Shown: positions 1 to 8,255 of the stretch, one piece after another
How the letters are laid out: every line of letters starts with the position of its first letter
How positions within the stretch are numbered: position 1 is the stretch's first letter
NCBI GenBank assembly: GCA_025056865.1
Contig: JANWVO010000032.1
Coordinates: 62,001-126,000 of the forward strand
DNA length: 64,000 nt
Direction: 5' to 3'
From: Bryobacteraceae bacterium
GTDB lineage: Bacteria; Acidobacteriota; Terriglobia; Bryobacterales; Bryobacteraceae
Notes under the pieces: generated by a model
Databases searched by the model: none
What the model was told of the DNA's origin: nothing
Seen by the model: only the letters and a program-made list of their open reading frames with translations
Position numbers and translations under genes: made by a program

Positions 1-45
1 CACCATCCCGACTGCGCGTATTTTTCCGTGGAAGCCACCGACTGA
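1..45 (+). CDS. 3' end of an unidentified gene (partial)
   Basis: The first frame reads 14 codons without interruption and ends at a TGA at 43-45, giving a C-terminus His-His-Pro-Asp-Cys-Ala-Tyr-Phe-Ser-Val-Glu-Ala-Thr-Asp. It could be the tail of a gene lying upstream of dprA. Fourteen codons are too few to identify a family, and an open frame of this length can occur by chance in GC-rich DNA. Confidence 0.3.
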   Translation, partial: HHPDCAYFSVEATD

Positions 46-126
46 GCAGCGCCCATCCGCAACAGGGGTGGGAGCGCGCGGCCATCGGAGGGTGAGAATC
101 CTCCGAGGCTCCGCCCACCAATTTAT
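46..126 (+). other. Structured leader upstream of dprA, unassigned
   Basis: This 81-bp spacer is rich in inverted repeats. GGAGGG (about 87-92) pairs with TCCTCC around a six-base loop. An outer stem GGTGGGAGC pairs with GCTC/CCCACC just before the dprA start. CCCATCC can alternatively pair with GGGTGGG. The 3' end reads CCCACCA, but no T-arm with a seven-base loop and no acceptor partner can be built, so it is not a recognisable tRNA. It may be a leader RNA or a terminator-like structure of the upstream gene. No known riboswitch consensus fits. Confidence 0.3.
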
Positions 127-1278
127 GTGCCTGTCCCGCCGCGCACTGCTGCCTCTCCGGAGACGCTTCTGCATTGGCTCGCCCTGCGCCTGATGCCGGG
201 GCTGGGCACGCGGCGGGCGCTCGAGCTGTACGAGCGGTATGGCTCGCCCGTGGCCATTCTTCAGGCGGATCCGGGGGAGCTCGAAGCGGCTGGCGTGCCG
301 CCCGCCGTCGCACGGAGCCTGGCTTCGGGCTGCACGTTCGAGGAAGCAGCCGAGCAGATGGAGCGCGCGAAGAGCCTGGGCGCGGAGCTCGTCGCGATCG
401 ATGACGAGCGCTACCCGCCGCGGCTGCGCGAAATCTTCGATCCTCCCATCCTGTTGTTCGTGCTTGGGCGCGTGGAGCTGCTGCACTCGATCATGGTGGC
501 CCTTGTTGGCAGCCGGGTGGCCAGCACTTACGGCACGACCGTGGCGCGCCGCCTGGGCCGCGACCTCGCGGCGGCAGGCATCACGGTAGTGAGCGGCATG
601 GCGCGCGGCATCGACACGGCGGCCCACGAGGGCGCGCTGGAGGCCGGCGCCACGGCAGCGGTCTTTGGCTGCGGGCTGGACGTCATTTACCCGGCGGAGA
701 ACCGCAAGCTGGCCGAGCGGATCGTGCGCCAGGGAATGATCGTGTCCGAATTCCCTTTCGGATCGCCGGCGCACCCTCAGAACTTCCCGATCCGGAACCG
801 CACGGTGAGCGGCCTGAGCGAAGCCGTGGTGGTCGTGGAAGGCAAGCAGTACAGCGGGAGCCTGATCACGGCGCGGCTCGCGCTGGATCAGAACCGGGAA
901 GTCTTCGCCGTCCCTGGCAACATCACGAACCCGATGAGCTTCGGCCCGAACCTGCTGCTCAAGCAGGGCGCGCAGCTCGTGCAGTCGGCCGAGGACATTC
1001 TGGACGGCCTGGGTCCGCAGGTTCGCGCGCAGCTCGCCCGCCAACAGCCTCTGGCGCTGGAAACAGAAACACAGCTTGTCTCCGGTCCGATGTCGGCCTA
1101 CGCAGGGCAGATTCTTGCGCTGCTCCACACGGATACTCCGGTGTATCTCGACGAACTCATCGAACGGCTTCCGCACCTGTCTTCCTCCGAGATCATCGCC
1201 CTGCTGTTCGATCTGGAAGAGGCGGGCCGCATCCGCCAGCTCCCGGGCCGGTGCTACATCCGGGTTTGGAAGGACTGA
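127..1278 (+). CDS. dprA: DNA-processing protein DprA (Smf family)
   Basis: DprA binds single-stranded DNA entering the cytoplasm during natural transformation and loads RecA on it. The 383-residue product has the usual layout: a helical N-terminal segment with the LPG-like motif Leu-Met-Pro-Gly-Leu-Gly (22-27), a Rossmann-type Smf domain with Val-Gly-Ser-Arg (127-130) and Ser-Gly-Met-Ala-Arg-Gly-Ile-Asp (156-163), and a C-terminal winged-helix domain (about 315-378). The start is a GTG at 127. The first family-conserved residues follow about ten codons later, and no better start lies upstream. No Shine-Dalgarno is obvious. DedA follows after 62 bp on the same strand. Confidence 0.93.
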   Translation: MPVPPRTAASPETLLHWLALRLMPGLGTRRALELYERYGSPVAILQADPGELEAAGVPPAVARSLASGCTFEEAAEQMERAKSLGAELVAIDDERYPPRLREIFDPPILLFVLGRVELLHSIMVALVGSRVASTYGTTVARRLGRDLAAAGITVVSGMARGIDTAAHEGALEAGATAAVFGCGLDVIYPAENRKLAERIVRQGMIVSEFPFGSPAHPQNFPIRNRTVSGLSEAVVVVEGKQYSGSLITARLALDQNREVFAVPGNITNPMSFGPNLLLKQGAQLVQSAEDILDGLGPQVRAQLARQQPLALETETQLVSGPMSAYAGQILALLHTDTPVYLDELIERLPHLSSSEIIALLFDLEEAGRIRQLPGRCYIRVWKD

Positions 1279-1340
1279 GCCCCGGCGCGGCGCCGGCATC
1301 GAAGCCCTGCCTGCCTGCACAATAGAGGAAGACCCGCCGC

Positions 1341-1928
1341 ATGAAGTCCTTCCTCGAGCTGCTGAAGACCTGGGGTCCGCTGGGCGCGCTGCTGATCGCG
1401 TTCATCGACGGGATCGGCCTGCCGAATCCGGGCGGCCCGGATTATCTCGTGCTCTTCCTCGCCTGGACACATCCCGAGACGGCATGGCTCAGTGCGGCGC
1501 TGGCGACCGTCGGCGCGCTGGCCGGCAGCCTTGGACTGTTCTGGGTGGCGCGCAAGGGAGGCGAGAAATATCTGGAGCGCAAGGCCAGCGGGCCGCGCGC
1601 GATGAAATTCCGCGGCTGGTTCCAGCGTTACGGGCTGATCACGGTCTTCATTCCGGCGCTGGTGCCGGTGATCCCGCTGCCGATGAAGTTTTTCGTGATC
1701 TGCGCGGGAGCGCTGGGAGTCCATCCGGCGGCGTTCCTTGGTGCCATGGCTGCTGGCAAGGTTCCGAGGTTCTTCTTCTTCGCATGGCTGGGCAAGTCGC
1801 TGGGCGAGCACTCCACGCAGTGGCTCAAAGACCACCGCTGGCATTTCCTGGCGGCGGCCGCGGCGCTGGCGCTGCTCCTGTACCTTCTGGTGAAGCTGGC
1901 CGACCGGCGGCGGTCCGGGACGGCCTGA
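1341..1928 (+). CDS. DedA-family integral membrane protein
   Basis: The 195-residue protein shows the DedA/SNARE-associated pattern: a hydrophobic N-terminal region with a Gly/Pro-rich re-entrant segment (Ile-Gly-Leu-Pro-Asn-Pro-Gly-Gly-Pro-Asp near residue 30), a Gly-rich helix (Gly-Ala-Leu-Ala-Gly-Ser), the conserved motif Arg-Tyr-Gly around residue 95, then Pro-Ala-Leu-Val-Pro-Val-Ile-Pro and a terminal transmembrane helix. DedA proteins act in the inner membrane, and several are linked to lipid-carrier flipping and envelope stress. The exact substrate cannot be told here. A GAGGAAG Shine-Dalgarno lies in the leader. Confidence 0.8.
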   Translation: MKSFLELLKTWGPLGALLIAFIDGIGLPNPGGPDYLVLFLAWTHPETAWLSAALATVGALAGSLGLFWVARKGGEKYLERKASGPRAMKFRGWFQRYGLITVFIPALVPVIPLPMKFFVICAGALGVHPAAFLGAMAAGKVPRFFFFAWLGKSLGEHSTQWLKDHRWHFLAAAAALALLLYLLVKLADRRRSGTA

Positions 1929-2029
1929 GCGGAGCTCCGCCGTCCCACTGCCGATTCGCGGCGCCACTGCCGGAGGAAGAAACCATCGGGCAAACCGGTG
2001 CGCCCTGCAATGCGTAGAAGCTGACGTCC

Positions 2030-3718
2030 ATGCTGTTTGAGAACTGTCTGCCCGCCCTGTCGCGCCGGCAATGGCTGGCGCATTCCCTGGCAATGAGCTC
2101 GTGGCCCGGCACGATCCAACAGCCCGCTGCGCCCGGCGATGGCGAGACCGTCACCGTCGAAGCGGCCTGCGGGCGGCTGCGCGGATTCCGGCGCAACGGC
2201 GTGGTGCTGTTCCGCGGGGTGCCGTACGCGGGTCCGGTTGCGGGCAGGAACCGGTTCCGCAAAGCTCCGCCGCTGGAGCCGTGGACGGGCGTTCGCGACG
2301 CGCTGTGGTTCGGACCGCCGTGTCCGCAGCCGGGGCGGTCCGGGCCGCGGGGGGAGGAGCCCGCTCCGGACGAGAACTGCCTGTACCTCAACATCTGGAC
2401 CCCGGCGGCAGACCGCAGGAGGCGCCCCGTGATGGTCTATTCGCACGGCGGCGGATTCACGACCGGCTCTGGCGGCTCCCCGTGGCAGGATGCCACGGGC
2501 CTGGCGCGGGAATGGGACGTCGTGGTGGTCGCCACGAACCACCGGCTCGGACTGCTCGGCTTCCTCTATCTTGGCGAGCTCGCAGGCGAGGAATCCACTA
2601 CCAGCGGCAATCAGGGGCTGCTCGACATTTGCGATGCGCTGAAGTGGGTGCATGACAACATCGAGGCCTTCGGGGGCGACCCGCGCAACGTAATGATCTT
2701 CGGAGAGAGCGGCGGGGGCGCCAAGACATCCTGCCTTTACGCTATGCCAGCCGCCGCGCCCTATTTCCACAAGGCTTCGATCGAGAGCGGCCCCGGGATC
2801 CGCATGATGCCGCCCGAGGCCGCCGCCGAGACCACGCGCATGGTGCTGCGCGAACTGGGCCTTGAGAAGCACGAATGGCGGCGGCTTCTGGATGTTCCCG
2901 TGGAGAAGCTGCTCGAGGTGCAGGCCGCCCTAGCTAAGGCGCCCCAAGGCGGGCCGCTGACGCGCATGGGCGGCCGCAGGGGCATCGCCGGCAATCCGCG
3001 GCCCGGCGGCTTCGGGCCGGTGGTCGACGGCCGCTTTTTGCCGCACCATCCCTTCGACCCGGCGGCTCCCGGCATTTCGAAGAAGAAACCGCTCATCGTC
3101 GGCTACAACCGCGACGAAACCATCTTTTTCTTCATGCAGCAGAAGAACACGGAAGTGTTTCAGCTTACGGAGGAGACGCTGCGGCAGCGGCTTGCCGACG
3201 AACTTGGCTCCCACGCCGGGGCCGTATACGAGACCTATCGCAGAAGCCGCCCCGGCGCGCCGCCGGCCGATCTCTATATCGCCATCACGTCTGCGCTGAT
3301 GTTCGGCATCGGCTCCGTCACGATTGCGGAGCGCAAGGCGGCCCAGGGGGGCGCGCCCGTGTACATGTATGTTTTCACGCACGAGTCGGAGGCTCTCGTT
3401 CCGGGCACGCGACACAAGGTGGGCGCCGCCCACGCGCTGGAGATCCCGTACAAGTTCTACCTTCTGCCAGAACCCGGCCGTGCGGCCACGGGGAGCTGGA
3501 ATTCGATCACCCGCCCGGAAAGCATCGCGACCGCGCGTAACATGAGCCAGATGTGGGCATCGTTTGCGCGCACAGGACGCCCGGCCGCCCAGGGGCAGCC
3601 CGCCTGGCCGCCCTACACGCTGGACCGCCGCGCCACCATGGAAATCAATGCGCAATGCCGCGTGCTCTATGACCCCTGGCGCGAGGAGCGGCTGCTTTGG
3701 GAGAAGCTGGAGCTGTAG
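2030..3718 (+). CDS. Type-B carboxylesterase, probably exported
   Basis: This 562-residue alpha/beta hydrolase belongs to the carboxylesterase type B (COesterase) family, which hydrolyses carboxylic esters. The catalytic triad is readable: Ser227 in Gly-Glu-Ser-Gly-Gly, Glu363 in Gly-Tyr-Asn-Arg-Asp-Glu, and His468 in Ala-Ala-His-Ala-Leu-Glu. The oxyanion hole is Ser-His-Gly-Gly-Gly-Phe (138-143). The N-terminus has a twin-arginine-like pattern (Ser-Arg-Arg-Gln-Trp-Leu, 11-16) followed by a short hydrophobic stretch, so export by Tat is plausible. Length is normal for the family. It stands alone, with about 310 bp of non-coding DNA after it. Confidence 0.88.
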   Translation: MLFENCLPALSRRQWLAHSLAMSSWPGTIQQPAAPGDGETVTVEAACGRLRGFRRNGVVLFRGVPYAGPVAGRNRFRKAPPLEPWTGVRDALWFGPPCPQPGRSGPRGEEPAPDENCLYLNIWTPAADRRRRPVMVYSHGGGFTTGSGGSPWQDATGLAREWDVVVVATNHRLGLLGFLYLGELAGEESTTSGNQGLLDICDALKWVHDNIEAFGGDPRNVMIFGESGGGAKTSCLYAMPAAAPYFHKASIESGPGIRMMPPEAAAETTRMVLRELGLEKHEWRRLLDVPVEKLLEVQAALAKAPQGGPLTRMGGRRGIAGNPRPGGFGPVVDGRFLPHHPFDPAAPGISKKKPLIVGYNRDETIFFFMQQKNTEVFQLTEETLRQRLADELGSHAGAVYETYRRSRPGAPPADLYIAITSALMFGIGSVTIAERKAAQGGAPVYMYVFTHESEALVPGTRHKVGAAHALEIPYKFYLLPEPGRAATGSWNSITRPESIATARNMSQMWASFARTGRPAAQGQPAWPPYTLDRRATMEINAQCRVLYDPWREERLLWEKLEL

Positions 3719-4028
3719 CTTTGTGCCGGGTGGCGACGGGGCGGGAGGACTCCGCAGCCGCCGACAGACCGGCGCAGCGTTGCGCTGCGCGGCGGACGGC
3801 TGCCGCTGGATCCGTCCCCCTCCGTCCTCCTGGCGGACCCGAGGGCCTTCCCGGCACCGCCGCTTCTGGCCGCCATCCCGCCGGACCCTCCGAAAGCGGC
3901 GTTGCGTTGGCAGGGCGCTGTGCCCGGCTGTTGCAATCCTCAACGGCTTTGGTGAATCTTCCGACAGTGACTTGCGCCTGGCTGGGGGTCTTCCGCATTA
4001 ATGTGGACTTTGATATCCTAAATTCTGA
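3719..4028. other. Intergenic stretch, no gene seen
   Basis: Open frames here are unstructured GC-rich shadows without family motifs. The only signal noted is the -10-like hexamer close to the next start codon. No tRNA or strong terminator hairpin with a T-tract was recognised. Confidence 0.5.
4014..4019 (+). promoter_or_regulatory. -10-like box, possibly leaderless promoter
   Basis: TATCCT lies nine bases before the ATG at 4029, and no Shine-Dalgarno is present. A weak -35 candidate TTCCGC sits 17 bp upstream. A start site about seven bases after the box would place the RNA 5' end at or next to the ATG. Confidence 0.35.
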
Positions 4029-4544
4029 ATGCGCCCGGTTCTTTTATTCCTCGCCCTGATTCTCGCCCTCCCCATTTCCGCCCAGCAGGAAGGCAGCGGC
4101 AACGAACAGACGCACCACCGCCATCACGTGGCGTTTCTGGGTGGCGGGAGCCACAACACGAAGAAGGACGGCGACACGTTTGGCGCCGATTATGAGTACC
4201 GCTTCGCGAACCGCGTGGGCCTGTTGACCACCTATGAGCACGTGGGCGGGGACTTCCGCGAAGACCTGGTAGCCTTCACGGCTGCGTGGCACCCGTGGAA
4301 GGGACTGCGCCTGGTGGCGGGGCCCGGCTTTGACCGCGAGCCGCGCGAGATGGAAGCCGGACACGAACACGCCGCGGCAGAGGCGGGCAAGCGCTTCCGC
4401 GGGCTGTTCCGCGTCGGCGGCGGCTACGATTTCCATTTGCCGCATGGTTTCACCATTGGACCGGACTTCGCGATGGACATCCTCAGAGGCGAGAAGGTGT
4501 TCGTCTACGGCATCAACATCGGCTTCGGATTCGGGCGCCGCTAG
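4029..4544 (+). CDS. Small secreted/outer-membrane beta-barrel-like protein
   Basis: The 171-residue product begins with a clear Sec signal peptide (about residues 1-18, ending Ile-Ser-Ala-Gln). The mature part has alternating aromatic/hydrophobic strands broken by Gly/Asp turns and ends with Gly-Phe-Gly-Phe-Gly-Arg-Arg, which resembles small outer-membrane barrels. A His-rich patch (Thr-His-His-Arg-His-His) follows the signal peptide, and further His-Glu-His residues sit mid-protein, so metal contact is possible but unproven. No specific family was recognised. The TlpA-like gene starts 30 bp downstream. Confidence 0.7.
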   Translation: MRPVLLFLALILALPISAQQEGSGNEQTHHRHHVAFLGGGSHNTKKDGDTFGADYEYRFANRVGLLTTYEHVGGDFREDLVAFTAAWHPWKGLRLVAGPGFDREPREMEAGHEHAAAEAGKRFRGLFRVGGGYDFHLPHGFTIGPDFAMDILRGEKVFVYGINIGFGFGRR

Positions 4545-4560
4545 GCCGCGGCGCAACCGT

Positions 4561-4566
4561 TACAAT
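4561..4566 (+). promoter_or_regulatory. -10-like box TACAAT, possibly leaderless promoter
   Basis: TACAAT ends eight bases before the ATG at 4575, with no Shine-Dalgarno between. The box matches five of six consensus positions. No convincing -35 element is visible 17 bp upstream. Confidence 0.4.
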
Positions 4567-4574
4567 AGCGGGCG

Positions 4575-5771
4575 ATGCCTGTGCTGCGGATGCTTGCCCT
4601 GCTTGCCGCTCTGGAATCGCCCCCTTCGGGCCTCTGGGATGCCGCCGTCGAAGTGGAGGGCCGACGCGTCGACTTCCGGATGGAACTCGAGTTTTCCGGG
4701 GAGAAGGCCCGGGGCGCGATTCTGGACGGCGAGCGGCGCAACTGGTCGACCTCGGGTTCATTCCGCAACGGCCGGCTGGAGCTCGTATGGGACTACTTCG
4801 ACTCGCGGCTGGAGGCGGAGTGGAAGGAAGGCGCGCTGCAAGGGGCCTACCAGCGGCGGACGAGGGCGGGCCTGGTCCGGCGCACTTTCACGGCGAAGCC
4901 CTTCCAGCCCGAGGTTTCGGGCGGGGAGGAGAACATTCCGCAGGTGGCCGGCGCGTGGCGCATCCAGACGGGCGCGGCGCGCGGAGTGCGCGTGATGAAC
5001 GGCTACTTTGCGCAGTCCGGCGCAGTGGTGACGGGCACGATCCAGCGGCTGGACGGAGACTTCGGCACGCTGAGCGGGCGCGTGAACGGACGCCGACTGA
5101 GGCTTTCCCACTTCGACGGCGTGCGCGCAACTCTGGTTGAAGCGGAAATCCAGCCGGATGGAACGCTGAAGGGCGTCATCGACGGCAAGACCGAGTTCAC
5201 GGCGGCGCGCGCTGAGGAGGCGGCGCGTCTCGGGCTGCCGGAGCCCCCGGATCCATCCCGGTATACGTCCGTGAAGAATCCGCTGGAGCCGCTGGAATTT
5301 GAGGCGGTCGATCTGGACGGCAGGCCCGTGCGCTCCAGCGATGCGAGGTTCCGCGGCAAGGCGCTCATCGTGACGCTGATGGGATCATGGTGCCCGAACT
5401 GCCACGACGAGGCCGAGCTGCTGGCCGACCTCTACCGGCGCTACCGCGGGCAGGGTCTGGAGATCGTCGCGCTCGGGTTTGAGTACACCGGGGAGAGCGA
5501 GAGGGACCGCAGCCAGCTACGTGCTTTTGCGCGCCGGCACGGGATCGAGTACACGATGCTATACGCCGGCACCACGAACGAAGGCGAGGTGCAGCGCGTG
5601 CTGCCGCAACTGGTGAATTTCGCCAGCTATCCGACGACGCTGTTTCTGGACCGCAACCATCGGGTCCGCAGCGTGCACACGGGCTTCGCGGGCCCGGCGA
5701 ACCAGGCCGAGCACGCCCGCCTGCGCGAGGAGTTCGAGCGCCTGGTGCGGGAGATCCTGGCGGCGCATTAG
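4575..5771 (+). CDS. TlpA-like thioredoxin-fold protein with N-terminal beta domain
   Basis: The 398-residue protein has a C-terminal thioredoxin/AhpC-TSA domain (about 235-398) with the redox motif Trp-Cys-Pro-Asn-Cys (Cys273 and Cys276), typical of TlpA/ResA-like periplasmic thiol-disulfide oxidoreductases that reduce partner proteins. Residues 20-225 form a beta-rich region of unknown function. The N-terminus is short and only weakly hydrophobic (Leu-Arg-Met-Leu-Ala-Leu-Leu), so export is likely but not certain. The gene converges on the CRISPR operon: its TAG overlaps the TAA of the opposing CARF gene by two bases, so no room remains for a separate terminator. Confidence 0.85.
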   Translation: MPVLRMLALLAALESPPSGLWDAAVEVEGRRVDFRMELEFSGEKARGAILDGERRNWSTSGSFRNGRLELVWDYFDSRLEAEWKEGALQGAYQRRTRAGLVRRTFTAKPFQPEVSGGEENIPQVAGAWRIQTGAARGVRVMNGYFAQSGAVVTGTIQRLDGDFGTLSGRVNGRRLRLSHFDGVRATLVEAEIQPDGTLKGVIDGKTEFTAARAEEAARLGLPEPPDPSRYTSVKNPLEPLEFEAVDLDGRPVRSSDARFRGKALIVTLMGSWCPNCHDEAELLADLYRRYRGQGLEIVALGFEYTGESERDRSQLRAFARRHGIEYTMLYAGTTNEGEVQRVLPQLVNFASYPTTLFLDRNHRVRSVHTGFAGPANQAEHARLREEFERLVREILAAH

Positions 5772-7126
5772 CGCTGATCCGGCGCGCGTTCCGCTGGCAC
5801 GGCCTCGCGGAGGCCGATGAAAGGGAAGCGGGCGGCCTCGAGCAGGGCGCGGTTGCGTTCGTGTTCGCTGAGGAAGAAGTCGCGCAGCGAGGCCAGGATT
5901 GCGGGCAGCCGGTTGGCGACCTGCGCCCCACTGCAAGCCAGCCCGTGGATCAGGACGGACTGATTGCGCAGCTCCGCGTCGTTGACGCCCAACCAGCTTG
6001 CCGTATTCAAGAGCTTCGCGGCGATCCGGGCTCCTCTGGAATTCGGGTCGCGTTGTTCGAGAAAGACCAGCAGCTCGGAGGCCGCTTTCCGTCCCAGAGC
6101 ACGAGGCGGCCTGGATGTGCCGTGGGCCTGTTGCCGCTGACTCAGCCACTGCTGGACGCGGTCGTCTTTCCATCGGATGTTCTCCGCCTCGATGCCATGG
6201 CTGAACAGGCGGTAGGTCGTGATGAGCTCGAGGGTCCGGTAGATGCGGACCAGAACTTCCTCGAACCGGCCTTCTCCCAGGCGGCGCTCGGCATTGGCCA
6301 GCAGGTCGGCCGCGAGGGCCCGGCAGTGTTTGACCCGCTCGCCGAGCGGCAGGGGCAACGGCGCGGCGAGCGTGTTCAACAGGTCGCGCCGATTTTCGGC
6401 GGGCAGAAGATCCTCATGGACCGGGGAGGCGGCTTCCGGAGCCCTCGCGGCCAGTCTTCGCGCCGTTGCATGGTCGAACCGGTCCCAGGCGCCCCAGAAA
6501 CCGGCTGCCCAGTGAAGCAACGCGGCCTCGGATTCGTATCCGTGCGTGGCCCTGGATCTTTCTGGCATGAACGGCGCCAGCAACTGCTGGGCAGCGCGGA
6601 AATTGCCTGCGCGTAGCTGCTCCTCCGCTCGCTGCAAGGTCTGCCGCACGAAGATGAAGGAAGGCTCGATGTCGCTGACGAGCTCCGAGCCCGGCTCCGC
6701 CATGCCGCTTGGGTTCCTCTGCTGGCCCACGAGATAGCGCACTCGCCTCACGCCACGCACAGCCGCGGCCAACAGCAGCGCCGCCGACATCGCCTTCGTG
6801 CCGCGGGTGATGTCCGCGATCATGCTGCCGGGATCCACGCCTGAGGCCAGCAGCTCAGAGATGACGGCGTCGTAGTGGCTGAAGCAGCGGTCAGCGTTAT
6901 TCTCGTCGCCCGGCGCGGGCAGCGGGCGGATTTCCATCCGAAACTGCGGAAAAGCGGCCTCGATTTTCTCTGCAACCGGCTGGGTTTCCTGAGAAGGCAG
7001 CAGAATATTGCGCCCGGCGCCGGCCGCCTCCAGCGACTTCCGGAACGGCTCAAGAATCGTCTCGTCTTCCCTGCCCCGCGTCCCGGTGCCGACAGTCAAC
7101 AGAAGGACGGAACAGGCTTCAGGCAT
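5768..7126 (-). CDS. CARF-HEPN CRISPR ancillary protein, TIGR02710-like (copy 1)
   Basis: This 452-residue protein resembles the Cas02710/TIGR02710 family of type III ancillary proteins. The N-terminal CARF-type Rossmann domain has Val-Gly-Thr-Gly-Thr-Arg-Gly (12-18) and Ala-Asp-Ile-Thr-Arg-Gly-Thr-Lys-Ala-Met (104-113), expected to bind cyclic oligoadenylate made by Cas10. The C-terminal helical region carries Arg-Asn-Gln-Ser-Val-Leu-Ile-His (Arg387, His394), a HEPN-type R-X6-H motif expected to cut RNA. The ATG at 7126 was chosen because GAGG precedes it by five bases. A TTG at 7141 would overlap csm5. It is the last gene of the operon, 7 bp after csm5, and is a paralogue of the protein at 14170-15561. 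Confidence 0.82.
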   Translation of the reverse strand: MPEACSVLLLTVGTGTRGREDETILEPFRKSLEAAGAGRNILLPSQETQPVAEKIEAAFPQFRMEIRPLPAPGDENNADRCFSHYDAVISELLASGVDPGSMIADITRGTKAMSAALLLAAAVRGVRRVRYLVGQQRNPSGMAEPGSELVSDIEPSFIFVRQTLQRAEEQLRAGNFRAAQQLLAPFMPERSRATHGYESEAALLHWAAGFWGAWDRFDHATARRLAARAPEAASPVHEDLLPAENRRDLLNTLAAPLPLPLGERVKHCRALAADLLANAERRLGEGRFEEVLVRIYRTLELITTYRLFSHGIEAENIRWKDDRVQQWLSQRQQAHGTSRPPRALGRKAASELLVFLEQRDPNSRGARIAAKLLNTASWLGVNDAELRNQSVLIHGLACSGAQVANRLPAILASLRDFFLSEHERNRALLEAARFPFIGLREAVPAERAPDQR

Positions 7127-7133
7127 GGGCGCC

Positions 7134-8255
7134 TCACGCAACCTGGAGCAGCGCCCACCCGAAGGGCATTTTCTTCGCGCCGTCGGGGGTGCAGTAAGTT
7201 CTCGAGGCTCCCTCCGTGACCCACTGCCGCCGCCGGTCCTGCGTCCGCCGCAACAGATGCACGGACAGGCACTCGAAGTGGGAGAAGCGCCCGATGCGGA
7301 CCAGAGCGGTGTTCGTCTGGCCCCCCTGTTCCAGCCAATTCTTCCACGGATGCTGATAAAGTTCAGGAAACCGCTGCGCCTCGCGGTCCCTCAACTGGCG
7401 GTAGTGGTAGTTGAGGCATTGCAGGAGGTAGTCCCTGGTCGGCACCTTGCCGAGATAGGGCACGATGCCCCTGTGCCAGCTCTTCTCTTCCCTCTCCAGC
7501 GAGATCGTGAACTCCAGAACCGGAGCGGCGCCGCCATCGCTCTGGGAAAGCAGCCGCTCGAAGTGCATCTGGATCTTCCTGGCCCCGTTTTCGCCTCTGG
7601 GTCCCAGCAGAACTGCGCGGTCCAGCCGGACCATCTGCTGCGGAATGGCTGCATCGCTGACTTTGACGAACCGGAAGGGATCCCATTCGATCTCCGAATG
7701 TTGCTGCCGGAAGAGTTCCTGCTCCAGCTCCTGAGCCAGCCGCGCAACACCGTTGGGATGCGTCTCCTTCCGGAGGCGCCTCTCCCACTCGTGCTGCCAC
7801 ATCGGAGCATCCGTGCCGGTGCGCACGACCTTCGCGCTCAGCAGCGCCGTGCGGATGGCTCCCTTGATGGCCGAGCCCGGCAGGACTGCCTCCTGCTTCA
7901 GCTCGTTCCAGATGAGCGGGTGTACTTCCCCGCGGCGCGTCTCCACTTTCTCGACGGCTTCGGCCAGAGCCTGCCGCGAGGCGGGCCCGACTTCAATCGA
8001 GTAAATCCACGAGGCAGGCGCCTTCTGCGCGCACTGCCGCAGCAGTTTCAGCGCATCGGCCATGTTCGTGTCGCCGCCCCCGAGCAGAGCGAGGTAACGC
8101 TTCCGTTCGGCATCGCTCATCGCACGCAACACGGCGGGCGGGTGGAAGCGCGTCAGCCTCCCATTCGCCAGGAAGTAGTCCTCGAGCGCGATCGTCTCGC
8201 CAGCGCCAACATGGATCGGCGTCAGAGGGATCAGCTTGCAGTGATAGACAGGCAT
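7134..8255 (-). CDS. csm5: Type III-A CRISPR RAMP protein Csm5
   Basis: Csm5 caps the 3' end of crRNA in the Csm effector and takes part in crRNA maturation. The 373-residue product starts with a RAMP fold strand and the motif Pro-Ile-His-Val-Gly-Ala-Gly-Glu (about 13-20). It has the family loop Leu-Pro-Gly-Ser-Ala-Ile-Lys-Gly-Ala-Ile-Arg near 140. The frame is open far upstream, but the true start is the ATG at 8255, which overlaps the csm4 stop as TGATG, a translational-coupling arrangement. Order csm2-csm3-csm4-csm5 is standard. Confidence 0.92.
   Translation of the reverse strand: MPVYHCKLIPLTPIHVGAGETIALEDYFLANGRLTRFHPPAVLRAMSDAERKRYLALLGGGDTNMADALKLLRQCAQKAPASWIYSIEVGPASRQALAEAVEKVETRRGEVHPLIWNELKQEAVLPGSAIKGAIRTALLSAKVVRTGTDAPMWQHEWERRLRKETHPNGVARLAQELEQELFRQQHSEIEWDPFRFVKVSDAAIPQQMVRLDRAVLLGPRGENGARKIQMHFERLLSQSDGGAAPVLEFTISLEREEKSWHRGIVPYLGKVPTRDYLLQCLNYHYRQLRDREAQRFPELYQHPWKNWLEQGGQTNTALVRIGRFSHFECLSVHLLRRTQDRRRQWVTEGASRTYCTPDGAKKMPFGWALLQVA

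Noticed and set aside
46-126. Possible tRNA ending in CCA before dprA
   Set aside because: The putative T-arm has an eight-base loop without TTC and no acceptor-stem partner exists upstream.
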